Of a stretch of 64,000 nucleotides of DNA, positions 18,825 to 27,239 are shown one piece after another (position 1 is the first letter of the stretch; each line of letters begins with the position of its first letter). Location of the stretch: NCBI GenBank assembly GCA_963764215.1, contig CAVXRS010000006.1:1-64000 (forward strand), written 5' to 3'. The notes beneath the pieces are model-generated. The model was not told where the DNA came from and ran no database searches. It was given only the letters and a program-made list of their open reading frames with translations. Made by a program: the position numbers and the translations under genes. The DNA comes from JAFDWI01 sp963764215 (GTDB taxonomy: Bacteria > Actinomycetota > Acidimicrobiia > Acidimicrobiales > Iamiaceae).

Positions 18825-20213
18825 ATGGAGGACGGGACCGACCGGGACCGCCGCGTCGCCACACGACTCAGTGAACTTGCACCGCTCGTCATGCTCACCG
18901 TCACGAGGACGGGGACGATCACGTGGATCTCCTCCTCGGTCGAGCGGGTTTTCAGACTGACCCGCGACGAGATCCTCGGTACCAACATCTTCGACCACGT
19001 CGACGTGCCCTGGAATGCCGAAGCGATCGACTCGGTCGCCTATGCGATGGAGACCAGTGGGTTGCAACGGCCGATGCTGTTCCGCCTGATCCGAGGTGAC
19101 GGCACCGGCATGATCACCGAGATCAGCGCCAACGCCCAGTTCGACGACCCGGACATCGACGGTCTCGCCGTGTACGCCCGACGCTGGGACGAGCGTTGGT
19201 CCTTCGACCAGGTTCTCGATGCGATGGCCGAGAACGCCCCCTTGCCCGATGTGCTGGATCTCGTGCTCGAGGTGATGGGAACGGAGAATCTGGATGCCCA
19301 GGGCGTCATCATCTACCACGATCCGCTGACCGACGAACGCCGGACCCGCAGCCATCGGGGTCTGGGGCCCGCGCAGCGGCAGGCCGCGGACACCCCGGGA
19401 ACCCCGTGGTCGACGGCATGGCATGAACAGGTGCCATGCTCGGTGCCCGTCGAAGCGCTGCCCGAACCTTTCGCCGCCGAGGCCGCCGAACGAGGTCACC
19501 GCTGGTGTTGGGCGTGGCCGGTGGTCGCCCGGGACGGGTCCGGGACGGTCGGTGCCCTGGTGTTGTGGCGGCAGTTGGACGAACCGCCCGATCACACCTG
19601 TCGCATGACGCTGCGACGTCTGGTGCGCTTCATCGGACTGCTGTTCCGTCGTGAGGCGATGACCTCGGCATTGCGCCACGCCGCACTCCACGACCCGTTG
19701 ACCGAGCTCGGGAACCGGGCCGCTTTCTTCGCCCATCTGGACCGCGCCATCGACTACTCCCCAGGTCGGGCTGCAGTCGGTCACCGGGTGGGGGTGATCT
19801 CGATCGATCTCGACGGCTTCAAACCCGTGAACGACCGACTGGGTCATGCAGCAGGCGACGACGTCCTGCGCACCGTGGCCGAACGGTTGCGCACCCACGT
19901 CCGAACCGAGGACGTGGTGGCCCGTCTGGGTGGCGACGAGTTCTGCATCGTGTGCGGGGAGGTGAGTACTCCCGAGGAGGTCACCCGGCTCGCGGACCGG
20001 ATCGTGGCCGTGATCGGCGAGCCGATCACCACCCGCGCGGGAACAGTCCGCATCAGCGCCTCGGTCGGGGTCGCGCTCTGCGTCCCGGGCACCTGCACGA
20101 CCGACGCGCTGCTCGACGCCGCCGATCGTGCCATGTACCGGGCAAAGGCCGAAGGTCCGGGGGTGTGGCGACTCGGCAAGCCCGATGCGCGTGATCGAGG
20201 GCCGGTCAGCTGA
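18825..20213 (+). CDS. PAS-GAF-GGDEF diguanylate cyclase
   Basis: Cytoplasmic sensor cyclase of 462 residues. A PAS domain (about 15-110: LAPLVMLTVTRTGTITWIS, then RDEILGTNIFDHV) is followed by a GAF-like domain (about 125-280) and a GGDEF domain (about 290-450) with DPLTELGNRAAFF and an intact GGDEF near 368. RTED five residues before it is a canonical I-site. No membrane helices. A TAGCAT hexamer ends 6 nt before ATG 18825, suggesting leaderless transcription. Together with the membrane cyclase it brackets the fluoride operon. Confidence 0.92.
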   Translation: MEDGTDRDRRVATRLSELAPLVMLTVTRTGTITWISSSVERVFRLTRDEILGTNIFDHVDVPWNAEAIDSVAYAMETSGLQRPMLFRLIRGDGTGMITEISANAQFDDPDIDGLAVYARRWDERWSFDQVLDAMAENAPLPDVLDLVLEVMGTENLDAQGVIIYHDPLTDERRTRSHRGLGPAQRQAADTPGTPWSTAWHEQVPCSVPVEALPEPFAAEAAERGHRWCWAWPVVARDGSGTVGALVLWRQLDEPPDHTCRMTLRRLVRFIGLLFRREAMTSALRHAALHDPLTELGNRAAFFAHLDRAIDYSPGRAAVGHRVGVISIDLDGFKPVNDRLGHAAGDDVLRTVAERLRTHVRTEDVVARLGGDEFCIVCGEVSTPEEVTRLADRIVAVIGEPITTRAGTVRISASVGVALCVPGTCTTDALLDAADRAMYRAKAEGPGVWRLGKPDARDRGPVS

Positions 20214-20267
20214 GGCCCCGTCCTCCTCCCCCCGCCCCCGTCCTCCTCCCCCTCCTCCCCCCCTTCC
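20214..20267. other. Polypyrimidine tract after the GGDEF gene
   Basis: About 54 bases directly downstream of the GGDEF stop codon are almost only C and T on the plus strand (repeated TCCTCCTCC and runs of five to seven C) and lead straight into the first 51-bp A repeat. No gene or hairpin is visible. It could influence termination or be a slippage-prone simple sequence; homopolymer length here is unreliable. Confidence 0.6.
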
Positions 20268-20318
20268 CGAAATTTGCACGACCAAGCCGCTCAGCGCAGC
20301 ACCACCGGAAAAGTTTCA
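20268..20318 (-). repeat. 51-bp interspersed palindromic repeat A, copy 1
   Basis: Read on the minus strand it begins TGAAACTTTTCCGG and ends GTGCAAATTTCG. It is one of six copies in the window that are exactly 51 bp and share the terminal blocks YGAAAY.TTT and GTGCAAATTTCG around a GC-rich stem-loop. This copy faces copy 2 in inverted orientation, 45 bp apart, in the imuA upstream region. Confidence 0.85.
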
Positions 20319-20363
20319 AAGGGCCCGAAGTACTCGTCAACCGCGAATTGCGCCCGTCCCTGC

Positions 20364-20414
20364 TGAAACTTTTGCCGTGAGGCCGCCGAGCGCAGCGCCG
20401 CCGTGCAAATTTCG
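20364..20414 (+). repeat. 51-bp interspersed palindromic repeat A, copy 2
   Basis: Begins TGAAACTTTTGCCG and ends GTGCAAATTTCG, with the shared centre AGGCCGCC. It is inverted relative to copy 1, so the pair could fold into a longer cruciform. It ends 48 bp before the SOS promoter of imuA. It lies outside any recognised gene. Confidence 0.85.
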
Positions 20415-20461
20415 CAAGAGAAGGGGGGAGCTGGCAGCGTCTCTCCGTCTTTCCGTCTCGC

Positions 20462-20496
20462 TTGACAGTATCGAACAGGTGTTCGATACTGGGTCG
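20462..20496 (+). promoter_or_regulatory. SOS promoter of imuA-imuB with overlapping LexA box
   Basis: A -35 TTGACA (20462-20467), a 17-bp spacer and a -10 GATACT (20485-20490) are plainly visible. The spacer is filled by the LexA box TCGAACAGGTGTTCGA (20471-20486), itself the core of a 24-bp palindrome (20467-20490). Six nt separate the -10 from the ATG of imuA, so the mRNA should be leaderless. LexA bound here would block RNA polymerase directly until DNA damage. Confidence 0.93.
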
Positions 20497-21285
20497 ATGT
20501 CCGGGCCTCCTGCCCCATCCGCGGTTCTCTCGGACCTCGACCGACGCCTTCGACCGCTGGCCCTGGCCGAGCAACGAACCCTGCCCGTGGCCGACGTCTT
20601 CGACCGGCTCCTCCCCGGTGGGTTGCCACGGGGCGTGACCGTGACCGTCGACGGGCCGGCCGCCCGATCCTTCGCTTTCGCGCTTCTTGCAGCGGCCAGT
20701 CGCTCCGGCGAATGGCTGGCCGTGATCGGCCTGGCAGGTCTGGGGTGGGGGGCCGTCGCCGAGTTGGGGGTGGTGCCCACCCGGATCGTGACCGTCGACC
20801 CCGAACACGCCGCCGATCGGGCCGGCGATGTCGTGGCCGCCGCCTTGGACGGGTTCGCCCTCACGGTCATCGGCCCACGAACCAGCCTGTCCCGTGCCAC
20901 CCAGCGGCGTCTGGCGGCACGGGCCCGTGAGCGGAGCGCGGTGCTGATCAGTGTGCACGATCCCGAACCCGGCGATCGCCTCGTCGGCGGCACCTCCGCG
21001 AGGTGTTTCGCCGACGTCGCCGACCTACGGGTCGACACCCGTGACGGGCATTGGCGTGGGCTCGACACGGGCACCGGATATCTGGCTGGGCGACGCGTTG
21101 CGGTCACCGTGGAAGGAAAGCGCCTGCCCGGTCGCCGCCGCAGCGACCGGCTGCTGCTCCCCGACGCCGCAGGCGAGGTGACACCGGCAGGGGATGGGAC
21201 CGTGTCCACGCCCATCGCCCTCGCCGGAGGCACCACCGCGGCGTTCCCCGACCGACACCGACCCGATCCGGCACGTCCGGCATGA
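20497..21285 (+). CDS. imuA: ImuA-type mutasome accessory protein
   Basis: 262 residues with a RecA-like layout (LLPGGLPRGVTVTVDGPAARSFAFALLAAASRSGEWLAVIG) but a degenerate Walker A lacking the P-loop lysine, as in ImuA/ImuA' proteins. With ImuB it connects the error-prone polymerase DnaE2 to the replication clamp and RecA during damage-induced mutagenesis. ATG 20497 is fixed by the leaderless SOS promoter. Its stop overlaps the imuB start as ATGA (21282-21285), implying coupled translation. The remaining partner, dnaE2, lies 12 kb downstream under a matching LexA box. Confidence 0.88.
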   Translation: MSGPPAPSAVLSDLDRRLRPLALAEQRTLPVADVFDRLLPGGLPRGVTVTVDGPAARSFAFALLAAASRSGEWLAVIGLAGLGWGAVAELGVVPTRIVTVDPEHAADRAGDVVAAALDGFALTVIGPRTSLSRATQRRLAARARERSAVLISVHDPEPGDRLVGGTSARCFADVADLRVDTRDGHWRGLDTGTGYLAGRRVAVTVEGKRLPGRRRSDRLLLPDAAGEVTPAGDGTVSTPIALAGGTTAAFPDRHRPDPARPA

Positions 21286-22937
21286 ACGCACCGACACGCT
21301 CCCTGGTGTTGGTTGTCGATGACTGGCCGGTGCGGGCGGCCGGGTTCGTCGAAACCGACCGGCCCGTAGCCGTCTGGTCGAGCCGCGGCATTCTGGCGAC
21401 CAACGCCGCCGCCCGGGCCATGGGAGTGCGCATCGGACTGCGTCGCCGCGAAGCTCAGGGACGCTGCCCCGAGTTGCACCTCGTCGCCCACGATCCGGCC
21501 CGGGACGCCCGGGTGTTCGAACCGGTCGTCGCCGCGTTGGCCCGTCTCACCCCCCAGGTCGAGGTCGTCACTCCCGGAGTGGGTGCGGTTGCCACCCGCG
21601 GACCGGCGCGCTACTTCGGTGGTGACGACGCGCTCAGCCGACGGGCCGGGGACGAGGTCGGAGCGGTGCTGGGCACCCCGGAGGCGGTCCGGGTCGGGGT
21701 GGCCGACGGACCATTGGCGGCACAGCTGGCCGCGTTGTCGGCCGGGGCAGGTCGGTGCCGGGTGGTGCCACCGGGGGACACCCGGGCGTTCGTCGCCCCG
21801 ATCCGACTCCGCACCCTGGCCCGGTTCGCTCCCGACCCGCAGCTACCGGTGACCCTCAACCGGCTCGGCCTCGACACCCTCGGCGACCTCGCGGCACTGC
21901 CCGAAGCGGCCGTGGCCGGACGGTTCGGACCCGACGGGCTCTGGCTGTACCGGCTGGCCTGCGGCGCCGATCCCCGCGAACTGCACCTCGCCGCGGTCCC
22001 CGAGGACATCGACGAAGTCGTCGACCTCGACCCGCCCGAGTTGCGGGCCGACGCGGTGGCCTTCGCCGCCCGCGCCGCAGCCGGACGCTTCGTGGCCCGC
22101 CTGGCCGACCGGGGGTTGTCGTGCGCCCAGGTCGTGATCACCCTGTCGACCGATCACGCCGAGGAACACCGACGCCGTTGGCGCCTGGACGGTCCGAGCC
22201 GACCGAACGATGCATCCCGTTCGCCGGCGGTGGCGATCGCTGAACGAACTCGTTGGCAACTCGACGGCTGGCTGTCGAGTCCGGTCGGGACCCGCCCCTC
22301 GGCCGGAGTGATCCGCGTGATCCTCGCTCCCGGTGCGGTCGAGGCGGCCCGGGGTACCCAGTTGGGATTCTGGGGTGGGGCATCGGCGGCCGACGAACGG
22401 GCGGCACGAGCCGTCGCCCGTCTCGAAGCGCTCGTCGGGCCGGACGCGGTACGGGTCGTCGAAGCCCGTGGGGGGCGGCATCCCGACAGTGCCGCCACCC
22501 TGGTTCCGGCCGCGACGGCCGGCCTCGATCCGACCCGAACCCTCGCGCTGCCCAGAGCCGGTGCCGGAGCGGCAATCGATGCTCCCCCCTGGCCGGGGCG
22601 ACTGCCCTCCCCGTCACCGATCCTGGTCTATGAGCCACCCCGTCCGATCGACGTGGTCGACGCCGCGGGCCACACCGTGGCGGTGAGTGCCCGGGGAGAG
22701 ATCCGACACCCGCCGGCCGCCATCGATCTGCAGCCCGGAAGTTCCCCCGCACCATCCCGGGCATGTCGACGTACGACGATCGTGGCCTGGGCCGGGCCGT
22801 GGCCGGTCATCGAACGGTGGTGGGATCCGACGACCCACCAGCGTCAGGCCCGGTTGCAGATCCTCACCGAGCACGGCACGGCGATACTGGTCACCCGGCA
22901 GCGGCAACGGTGGTGGCTCACCGCCCTCTACGCCTGA
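21282..22937 (+). CDS. imuB: ImuB, Y-family-like mutasome protein
   Basis: 551 residues resembling DinB polymerases but with a changed catalytic site, as known for ImuB. The N-terminal palm starts LVLVVDDWPVRAAG instead of the usual DxD. GIRIGLRRREAQGRCPEL-type fingers, the little finger near 230-350, and the C-terminal region RWWDPTTHQRQARLQILTEHGTAILVTRQRQRWWLTALYA follow. It serves as a scaffold that recruits DnaE2 through its C-terminus and binds the beta clamp. The start is given by the ATGA overlap with imuA. Intact. Confidence 0.93.
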   Translation: MNAPTRSLVLVVDDWPVRAAGFVETDRPVAVWSSRGILATNAAARAMGVRIGLRRREAQGRCPELHLVAHDPARDARVFEPVVAALARLTPQVEVVTPGVGAVATRGPARYFGGDDALSRRAGDEVGAVLGTPEAVRVGVADGPLAAQLAALSAGAGRCRVVPPGDTRAFVAPIRLRTLARFAPDPQLPVTLNRLGLDTLGDLAALPEAAVAGRFGPDGLWLYRLACGADPRELHLAAVPEDIDEVVDLDPPELRADAVAFAARAAAGRFVARLADRGLSCAQVVITLSTDHAEEHRRRWRLDGPSRPNDASRSPAVAIAERTRWQLDGWLSSPVGTRPSAGVIRVILAPGAVEAARGTQLGFWGGASAADERAARAVARLEALVGPDAVRVVEARGGRHPDSAATLVPAATAGLDPTRTLALPRAGAGAAIDAPPWPGRLPSPSPILVYEPPRPIDVVDAAGHTVAVSARGEIRHPPAAIDLQPGSSPAPSRACRRTTIVAWAGPWPVIERWWDPTTHQRQARLQILTEHGTAILVTRQRQRWWLTALYA

Positions 22938-22996
22938 CCGGTCCGACAGATTTCAATCGCACTCTTCTGATCGACACAACCGGTAGGGTGCCGCCC

Positions 22997-23374
22997 ATGT
23001 CCGATGAAATCCGTGCCACGATCGCCCACTACCTCGACCGGTTCTCGGTCGCCGACCGGGCCGGCTGGTTGGCGCTGTTCGCGCCGGAGGCCACCGTGGA
23101 AGATCCGGTCGGCAGCCCGGTGCGTCACGGATCCGAGGAGATCGGGGCGTTCTTCGACGAGAGCCACGACGCCCCGGATTCGGTGGAGCTCGTCGCGGAC
23201 GGTCCCGCCATCGTTGTCGGCAGCCAGGCCGCGTTCGCGTTCACCGTGCGGGCCACCCTCGCCGGCACGGTGTTCGTGCTCAAGGCGATCGATGTGATGA
23301 GCTTCGACGACCAGGCCCGCATCACCAGCCAACGTGCCTTCGTCGATCACTCCACGATGGCTCCCGAAGCCTGA
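22997..23374 (+). CDS. SnoaL-like / steroid delta-isomerase-fold protein
   Basis: 125-residue alpha+beta barrel (NTF2-like) protein: MSDEIRATIAHYLDRFSVADRAGWLALFAPEATVEDPVGSP.. with the conserved Asp of VEDP and the later SFDDQARI. Members bind or isomerise steroid- or polyketide-like ligands or act as small dehydratases; the substrate is unknown. TAGGGT at 22984-22989 ends 7 nt before ATG 22997, a leaderless promoter. A fragment closely resembling its first 32 residues and its promoter recurs at 32005-32117. Confidence 0.88.
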   Translation: MSDEIRATIAHYLDRFSVADRAGWLALFAPEATVEDPVGSPVRHGSEEIGAFFDESHDAPDSVELVADGPAIVVGSQAAFAFTVRATLAGTVFVLKAIDVMSFDDQARITSQRAFVDHSTMAPEA

Positions 23375-23517
23375 GGAACTTCACCCGCGGCCGGGGACGT
23401 CAGCGGCCGGGGCACAGGACCGTCCGCCGCGACGACAAGGCGGCGATTCCCAACACGAGGGACGCGTCAGCACACGCCTGCACGCGGAGCGCGAGCCAGC
23501 ACCAGTGTCCGGACCTC

Positions 23518-24348
23518 TCAGCCGGAGTGGTCCCAGAGCATGGGGCTCGTTGCGCCCTGGTGGCCGTCCGTCTGGCCCGCTGCCAACAGATGACGCGGTT
23601 TGCGCTTGTCGATGTGGCCGATGAGCCCGTGATAGATGCCGTAGCCGACGAGGTCCTGGAGCCGCTTGGGAAACGAGGCCACCAACATGGGCGACAGACC
23701 GAGTTGCTGGTTCTCCTGCTGACGGACCCAGCCGGCGCAGTAGTTCATGGCTATCCCGACACGACGCTCCGTGGTCGTGTTCGCACCACCGCCGTGCCAG
23801 AGGCTACCGTTCCAGATCAACACGTCGCCCCGCTCCATTTCGGCGGCGATGGTCCGGTGATCGCCATCGAGCGCCGGATTTCCGTCGGCACGGTGTGAAC
23901 CGGGCACCAGTCGTGTGGCGCCGTTGGCCTCGGTGAAGTCGGTGAGGGCCCACATCGTGTTGCACACCAACGGCACGTGCGGCTTGGGCAGCGGGATGAG
24001 CTGATCATCGGCGTGGATCATCTGGGCGGTCTCCCCCGGACCGATCGCGATCGACGACAACGACGAGATCAGGCACCCGTCGTCCAGCACGCCTTCGACG
24101 ACGGGCAGCACCCCAGGGTGAACCGGAACCCGGGCGAACACCTCACCGTGGGCCAACAGGTTGTAGATCCGCACGGTGTTCCGCCCCTCGAAAGCGTTGT
24201 CCCCGGGGACGATTCCCAGGTCGGCTTCGAGGTGGGCCAAGGTCTCGGCGAGTTCGTCGAGCAGGTCGGCTTCGATGGCGTGTTTCACGATCGTGTAGCC
24301 CACGTCGCCGATCCGGGCGACATGGGCTACGACCTCTGCATCATCCAC
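23518..24348 (-). CDS. Phytanoyl-CoA dioxygenase (PhyH) family protein
   Basis: Fe(II)/2-oxoglutarate oxygenase of 276 residues. The metal ligands are His and Asp of QMIHADDQ near residue 112 and a distal His in SLWHGGGANTTTERRVGIAMNY near 183, with the 2-oxoglutarate-binding Arg following. TRLVPGSHRADGNP is typical of the family. The start is GTG 24348 with AAAGGA upstream. Substrate unknown. The 143 bp to the preceding SnoaL-like gene and the 119 bp upstream show nothing recognisable. Confidence 0.92.
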   Translation of the reverse strand: MDDAEVVAHVARIGDVGYTIVKHAIEADLLDELAETLAHLEADLGIVPGDNAFEGRNTVRIYNLLAHGEVFARVPVHPGVLPVVEGVLDDGCLISSLSSIAIGPGETAQMIHADDQLIPLPKPHVPLVCNTMWALTDFTEANGATRLVPGSHRADGNPALDGDHRTIAAEMERGDVLIWNGSLWHGGGANTTTERRVGIAMNYCAGWVRQQENQQLGLSPMLVASFPKRLQDLVGYGIYHGLIGHIDKRKPRHLLAAGQTDGHQGATSPMLWDHSG

Positions 24349-24467
24349 GAGGACGTCCTTTCACGGCGGCTGTTCACCGCCAGCATTCCAGATCGACGGT
24401 GACCACGAGGCCTGCGCGGCACAGTGTCGAACTCGGAAGCCGCGGGTGTCCGCGCGGGACGGCGCGC

Positions 24468-25040
24468 TCAGGTGGCCACGTCGGGGCTTTCTTCCAGGAT
24501 CGTTTCGTCCGGACGGGTCTTGCGTGCGTGGTAGAGCCCGAAGAACGACAGGATCGCCAGCAGCGCCGCTGATGCGAATGCGACGATCGCCGCGATGCCG
24601 GCAATCTTTCCGATGGTGCCGAAGGCATACGCGTTCAGCAGCAGACCGCGCAGGGTCTCGCCCTTGAACATCTCATCGACCTGGGCGGCCAGCTTGGCGT
24701 TGTTGGGCTCGGCCTGCGCCTTTGCGGACAGCTGCGCGTAGGTCTTTCCACCGCCGATGGTCTTCAGGTGGTTGGCGATGAAGTGGTCCGCGTAGACCTC
24801 GGCCTGGGCGCCGGTGGTGAGTTGCTGCCCCCCGTATTGGCGCATCGGCGCGAACTCGGCTCCGGCCACCGCCGGGCTGTTCGCAGCTGGGAACGTGATC
24901 TTCTGCGCGGCGAGCTGATCGTGGACCTGAGACGTGATGTAGTTGTGCCCCCAGGTGAGCAGTCCACCGGCGATGATCAACACGATGGCGATGAGCAGGC
25001 CTGCGCCACTGATGAGGGTGTCAAAGGTCTTCCGTTGCAT
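24468..25040 (-). CDS. Hypothetical two-helix membrane protein
   Basis: 190 residues with an N-terminal helix (LISGAGLLIAIVLIIAGGLLTWG) and a C-terminal helix (IAGIAAIVAFASAALLAILSFFGLY). Between them is a hydrophilic extracytoplasmic loop of about 100 residues, rich in Ala and Gln. I do not recognise the family by name. ATG 25040 (MQRKTFDT) is the natural start although the frame is open further upstream. It is divergent from a universal stress protein across a 268-bp region with two DosR-like boxes, so it may belong to the same stress regulon. Confidence 0.75.
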   Translation of the reverse strand: MQRKTFDTLISGAGLLIAIVLIIAGGLLTWGHNYITSQVHDQLAAQKITFPAANSPAVAGAEFAPMRQYGGQQLTTGAQAEVYADHFIANHLKTIGGGKTYAQLSAKAQAEPNNAKLAAQVDEMFKGETLRGLLLNAYAFGTIGKIAGIAAIVAFASAALLAILSFFGLYHARKTRPDETILEESPDVAT

Positions 25041-25124
25041 GGGTGATGCTCCGATCTCGAAAAAGGCGGCTGACGGCTTCAACCGACCTGTCGCACCATC
25101 CCCCTTCAGGCTTCCCCACAGGCA

Positions 25125-25143
25125 GTGCCAAAAGTCCCGAACG
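25125..25143 (-). promoter_or_regulatory. DosR-like box (half-site strong)
   Basis: The minus strand reads CGTTCGGGACTTTTGGCAC. The left half TTCGGGACTTT matches the mycobacterial DosR consensus exactly; the right half is degenerate. It lies about 85 bp upstream of the two-helix membrane protein start (25040) and about 165 bp upstream of the universal stress protein. Assignment rests on similarity and on the DosRS-like pair 2-4 kb away. Confidence 0.55.
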
Positions 25144-25233
25144 TCGCGGGCGGACGACCCGAACCACGCAATCCCGATCACCAGTTCGTCCCGATCGCCA
25201 TGCCACGATGGTCCCGACTGGCCCATGTGGAAA

Positions 25234-25246
25234 GGACGTTCGTCCC
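25234..25246 (+). promoter_or_regulatory. DosR-like box upstream of universal stress protein
   Basis: GGACGTTCGTCCC matches 11 of 13 positions of the GGACTWWAGTCCC core. It sits 62 bp before the GTG start of the universal stress protein, the usual distance for a DosR activator site. Confidence 0.55.
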
Positions 25247-25308
25247 TACGAAACCGGTGTGGCTCCGTCAAGACTGAACAGGCAGATTCCCCGAGACCAG
25301 GAGTTCCC

Positions 25309-25902
25309 GTGACCGACTCACCCGCAGTGCAGCCACCACATCCCCAGACGATCGTGGTCGGCATCGACGGATCCGAGCCATCTCACGTGGCCTTCGACTG
25401 GGCGCTGGAACTGGCCGATGCCCTTGGTGCGGATCTGCGAGTGGTGACCGCCTGGGAGGTCCCGTACCACTGGGCCGAAGGGTACAACGTGATGTGGTAC
25501 GACGACCGCGAGGAACTCGGCGCCTCGGCCCGGGAATCGGCAAAGGTCACGGTCACCGATTGGCTCGGCGATCGGAAGCACCCGGCGCACGTCACGGTCG
25601 AAGCCGTCGAAGGGCCACCGGCACTGGCTCTGCTCGATGCCGCCGCCGGGGCCGATCTGCTGGTGGTCGGAGCACGCGGACGCGGCGGCTTCAGGTCGCT
25701 CCTGCTCGGGTCGGTCAGCACCGCCTGCGTACACCACGCGCCGTGCCCGGTCGTGGTCGTGCCCCGGCCCGAGACGACCGAAGCGGACGAAGCAGCACAG
25801 GGGCAGGGCGAGGGCGGGCAGCGTTCAGGTCCCGTGGTCCGGGACGCGCCACACGAAGATCGCCCGCAGGGCGAGCAGCGCGACCAGGCACCCGACGAGT
25901 AG
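25309..25902 (+). CDS. Universal stress protein (single UspA domain)
   Basis: Nucleotide-binding stress protein with IVVGIDGSEPSHVAFDWALELA at the start and the ATP motif GARGRGGFRSLLLGSVS near residues 121-137, followed by CPVVVVPRPE. GTG 25309 has AGGAG upstream. The domain ends near residue 155. The remaining 42 residues are Gln/Glu/Arg-rich and overlap the convergent permease gene by 78 bp, so the true C-terminus may be shorter and the tail a result of a small indel. Downstream of a DosR-like box. Confidence 0.9.
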   Translation: MTDSPAVQPPHPQTIVVGIDGSEPSHVAFDWALELADALGADLRVVTAWEVPYHWAEGYNVMWYDDREELGASARESAKVTVTDWLGDRKHPAHVTVEAVEGPPALALLDAAAGADLLVVGARGRGGFRSLLLGSVSTACVHHAPCPVVVVPRPETTEADEAAQGQGEGGQRSGPVVRDAPHEDRPQGEQRDQAPDE

Positions 25903-27169
25903 CCAGAGGGATCCCGCGTCGTTGCGCACCAGTTGGACCATCACCACCGAGATCGCGGCACCGCACATGGCTGCACCGAGGTAGCCGAGGATCTGCTCGA
26001 CCGTCCGGTCCGCGGTTCTGGCATGCAGGTAGTTGACGAGGCCGAACACCCCGAGGAACGTGACCGACCCGAACGTCAGGATGACTTCGATCGCCGGCAA
26101 CATCGCGAACACCACGCCCAGCATGGTGAGCATCCACATCGCGGTCGCGGGCATTCCCCTGGTGGTCGTCATCCCGAGCCGGGACGGCAGTTCCCGCGCC
26201 GCGCTCAGATCACGGGTCAGTCGGGCGCTCGAGAACAACGTGGCATTGATCGCGGACGACGTCGCCAGGACCGCGGCAAGGGTTGCCACCCACCGACCGG
26301 TGGTGCCCAGTGCCTGCTGGCCGACCGTGGCAAAGGACGCATCTCGTTGGGCGACGATGAGCGGATCGCTGACCAGCATCTGTGAACCGAACGTCACGAG
26401 CACGTAGATGAGGATCACTGCGGCGACCGAAAGGTACAGCGCCCGGGGCAAGGGTCCGCTCGGCATCCTCGATGTCGTCGTAGTCGTAGGACAGCAGTTC
26501 GAAGCCCTCGTAGGCGACGAAGATGGACGCGGCCCCGACGATGACCCCCAGTCCCCCTTTGTCGGCCAGAGGGGTGAGGCGAGCAGATGACCATGACCAC
26601 AGGCCGACAGCGGCGATTCCGGCGAGTGCGGCGAGCTTGACGGCCACGACGACGTCTTCGGTGAGGCTCGACGCCGCGACCCCACGCGTGTTGACCAACC
26701 AGAACACGACCAGCACCGCGGCCGAGAGCACCCTGGCGACCAGATCGCCGGCGTCGATCACCCGCGCCGCGTAATGACCGAAGGTGAAGGCATACACGGC
26801 GAGGGCGATGACGTAGCCGAGGATCAGGAACCAGCTCGTGATCGCGGCGAGCTGCGGGTGTCCGGCGTCGCACAGGTAGGCATAGGGGCCACCCGAGCGC
26901 CCGGATCGACGGGTCAGTCCCGCATAGGAGTTGGCGGTGACGAGGGCCACCGCGCCGGCGATGATGAAGCAGAGGAATGCCAGATGGCCCGCGGCGTCGA
27001 CGGTGACGCCGAGCACCGAGAAGATCCCCCCGCCGATCATGCCCCCGACTGCCATCGCGGTGCTGTCTCGGAGACGGAGTCGACCCCGCCCGCGTCGGCG
27101 ATGTCGTTCGGTCCTGGGATGGTAGAAGCTTCCGGCGTGGCGGGCGCCGCGCCGGTTGCGTTCGCTCAT
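25825..27169 (-). CDS. APC-superfamily amino-acid permease, one frameshift
   Basis: Twelve-helix permease of about 448 codons. The first half contains TAMAVGGMIGGGIFSVLGVTV, the APC signature with the GGGIF kink in helix 1, and YAGLTRRSGRSGGPYAYL. Near 26450 the frame changes after DIEDAERTLAPGA, and the second half resumes with LPRALYLSVAAVILIYVLV and continues to the stop at 25825. The consensus is otherwise normal. Substrate unknown. The start is ATG 27169; an Arg-rich N-terminal extension of about 35 residues precedes helix 1. It lies between two stress proteins and the DosRS-like pair. Confidence 0.85.
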
Positions 27170-27239
27170 CGATGTGATTGCCCACTCGTGACGACTGCTG
27201 CCGACGAGTTCCGGGTGCCGCGTCGATCGAACTGATCGG

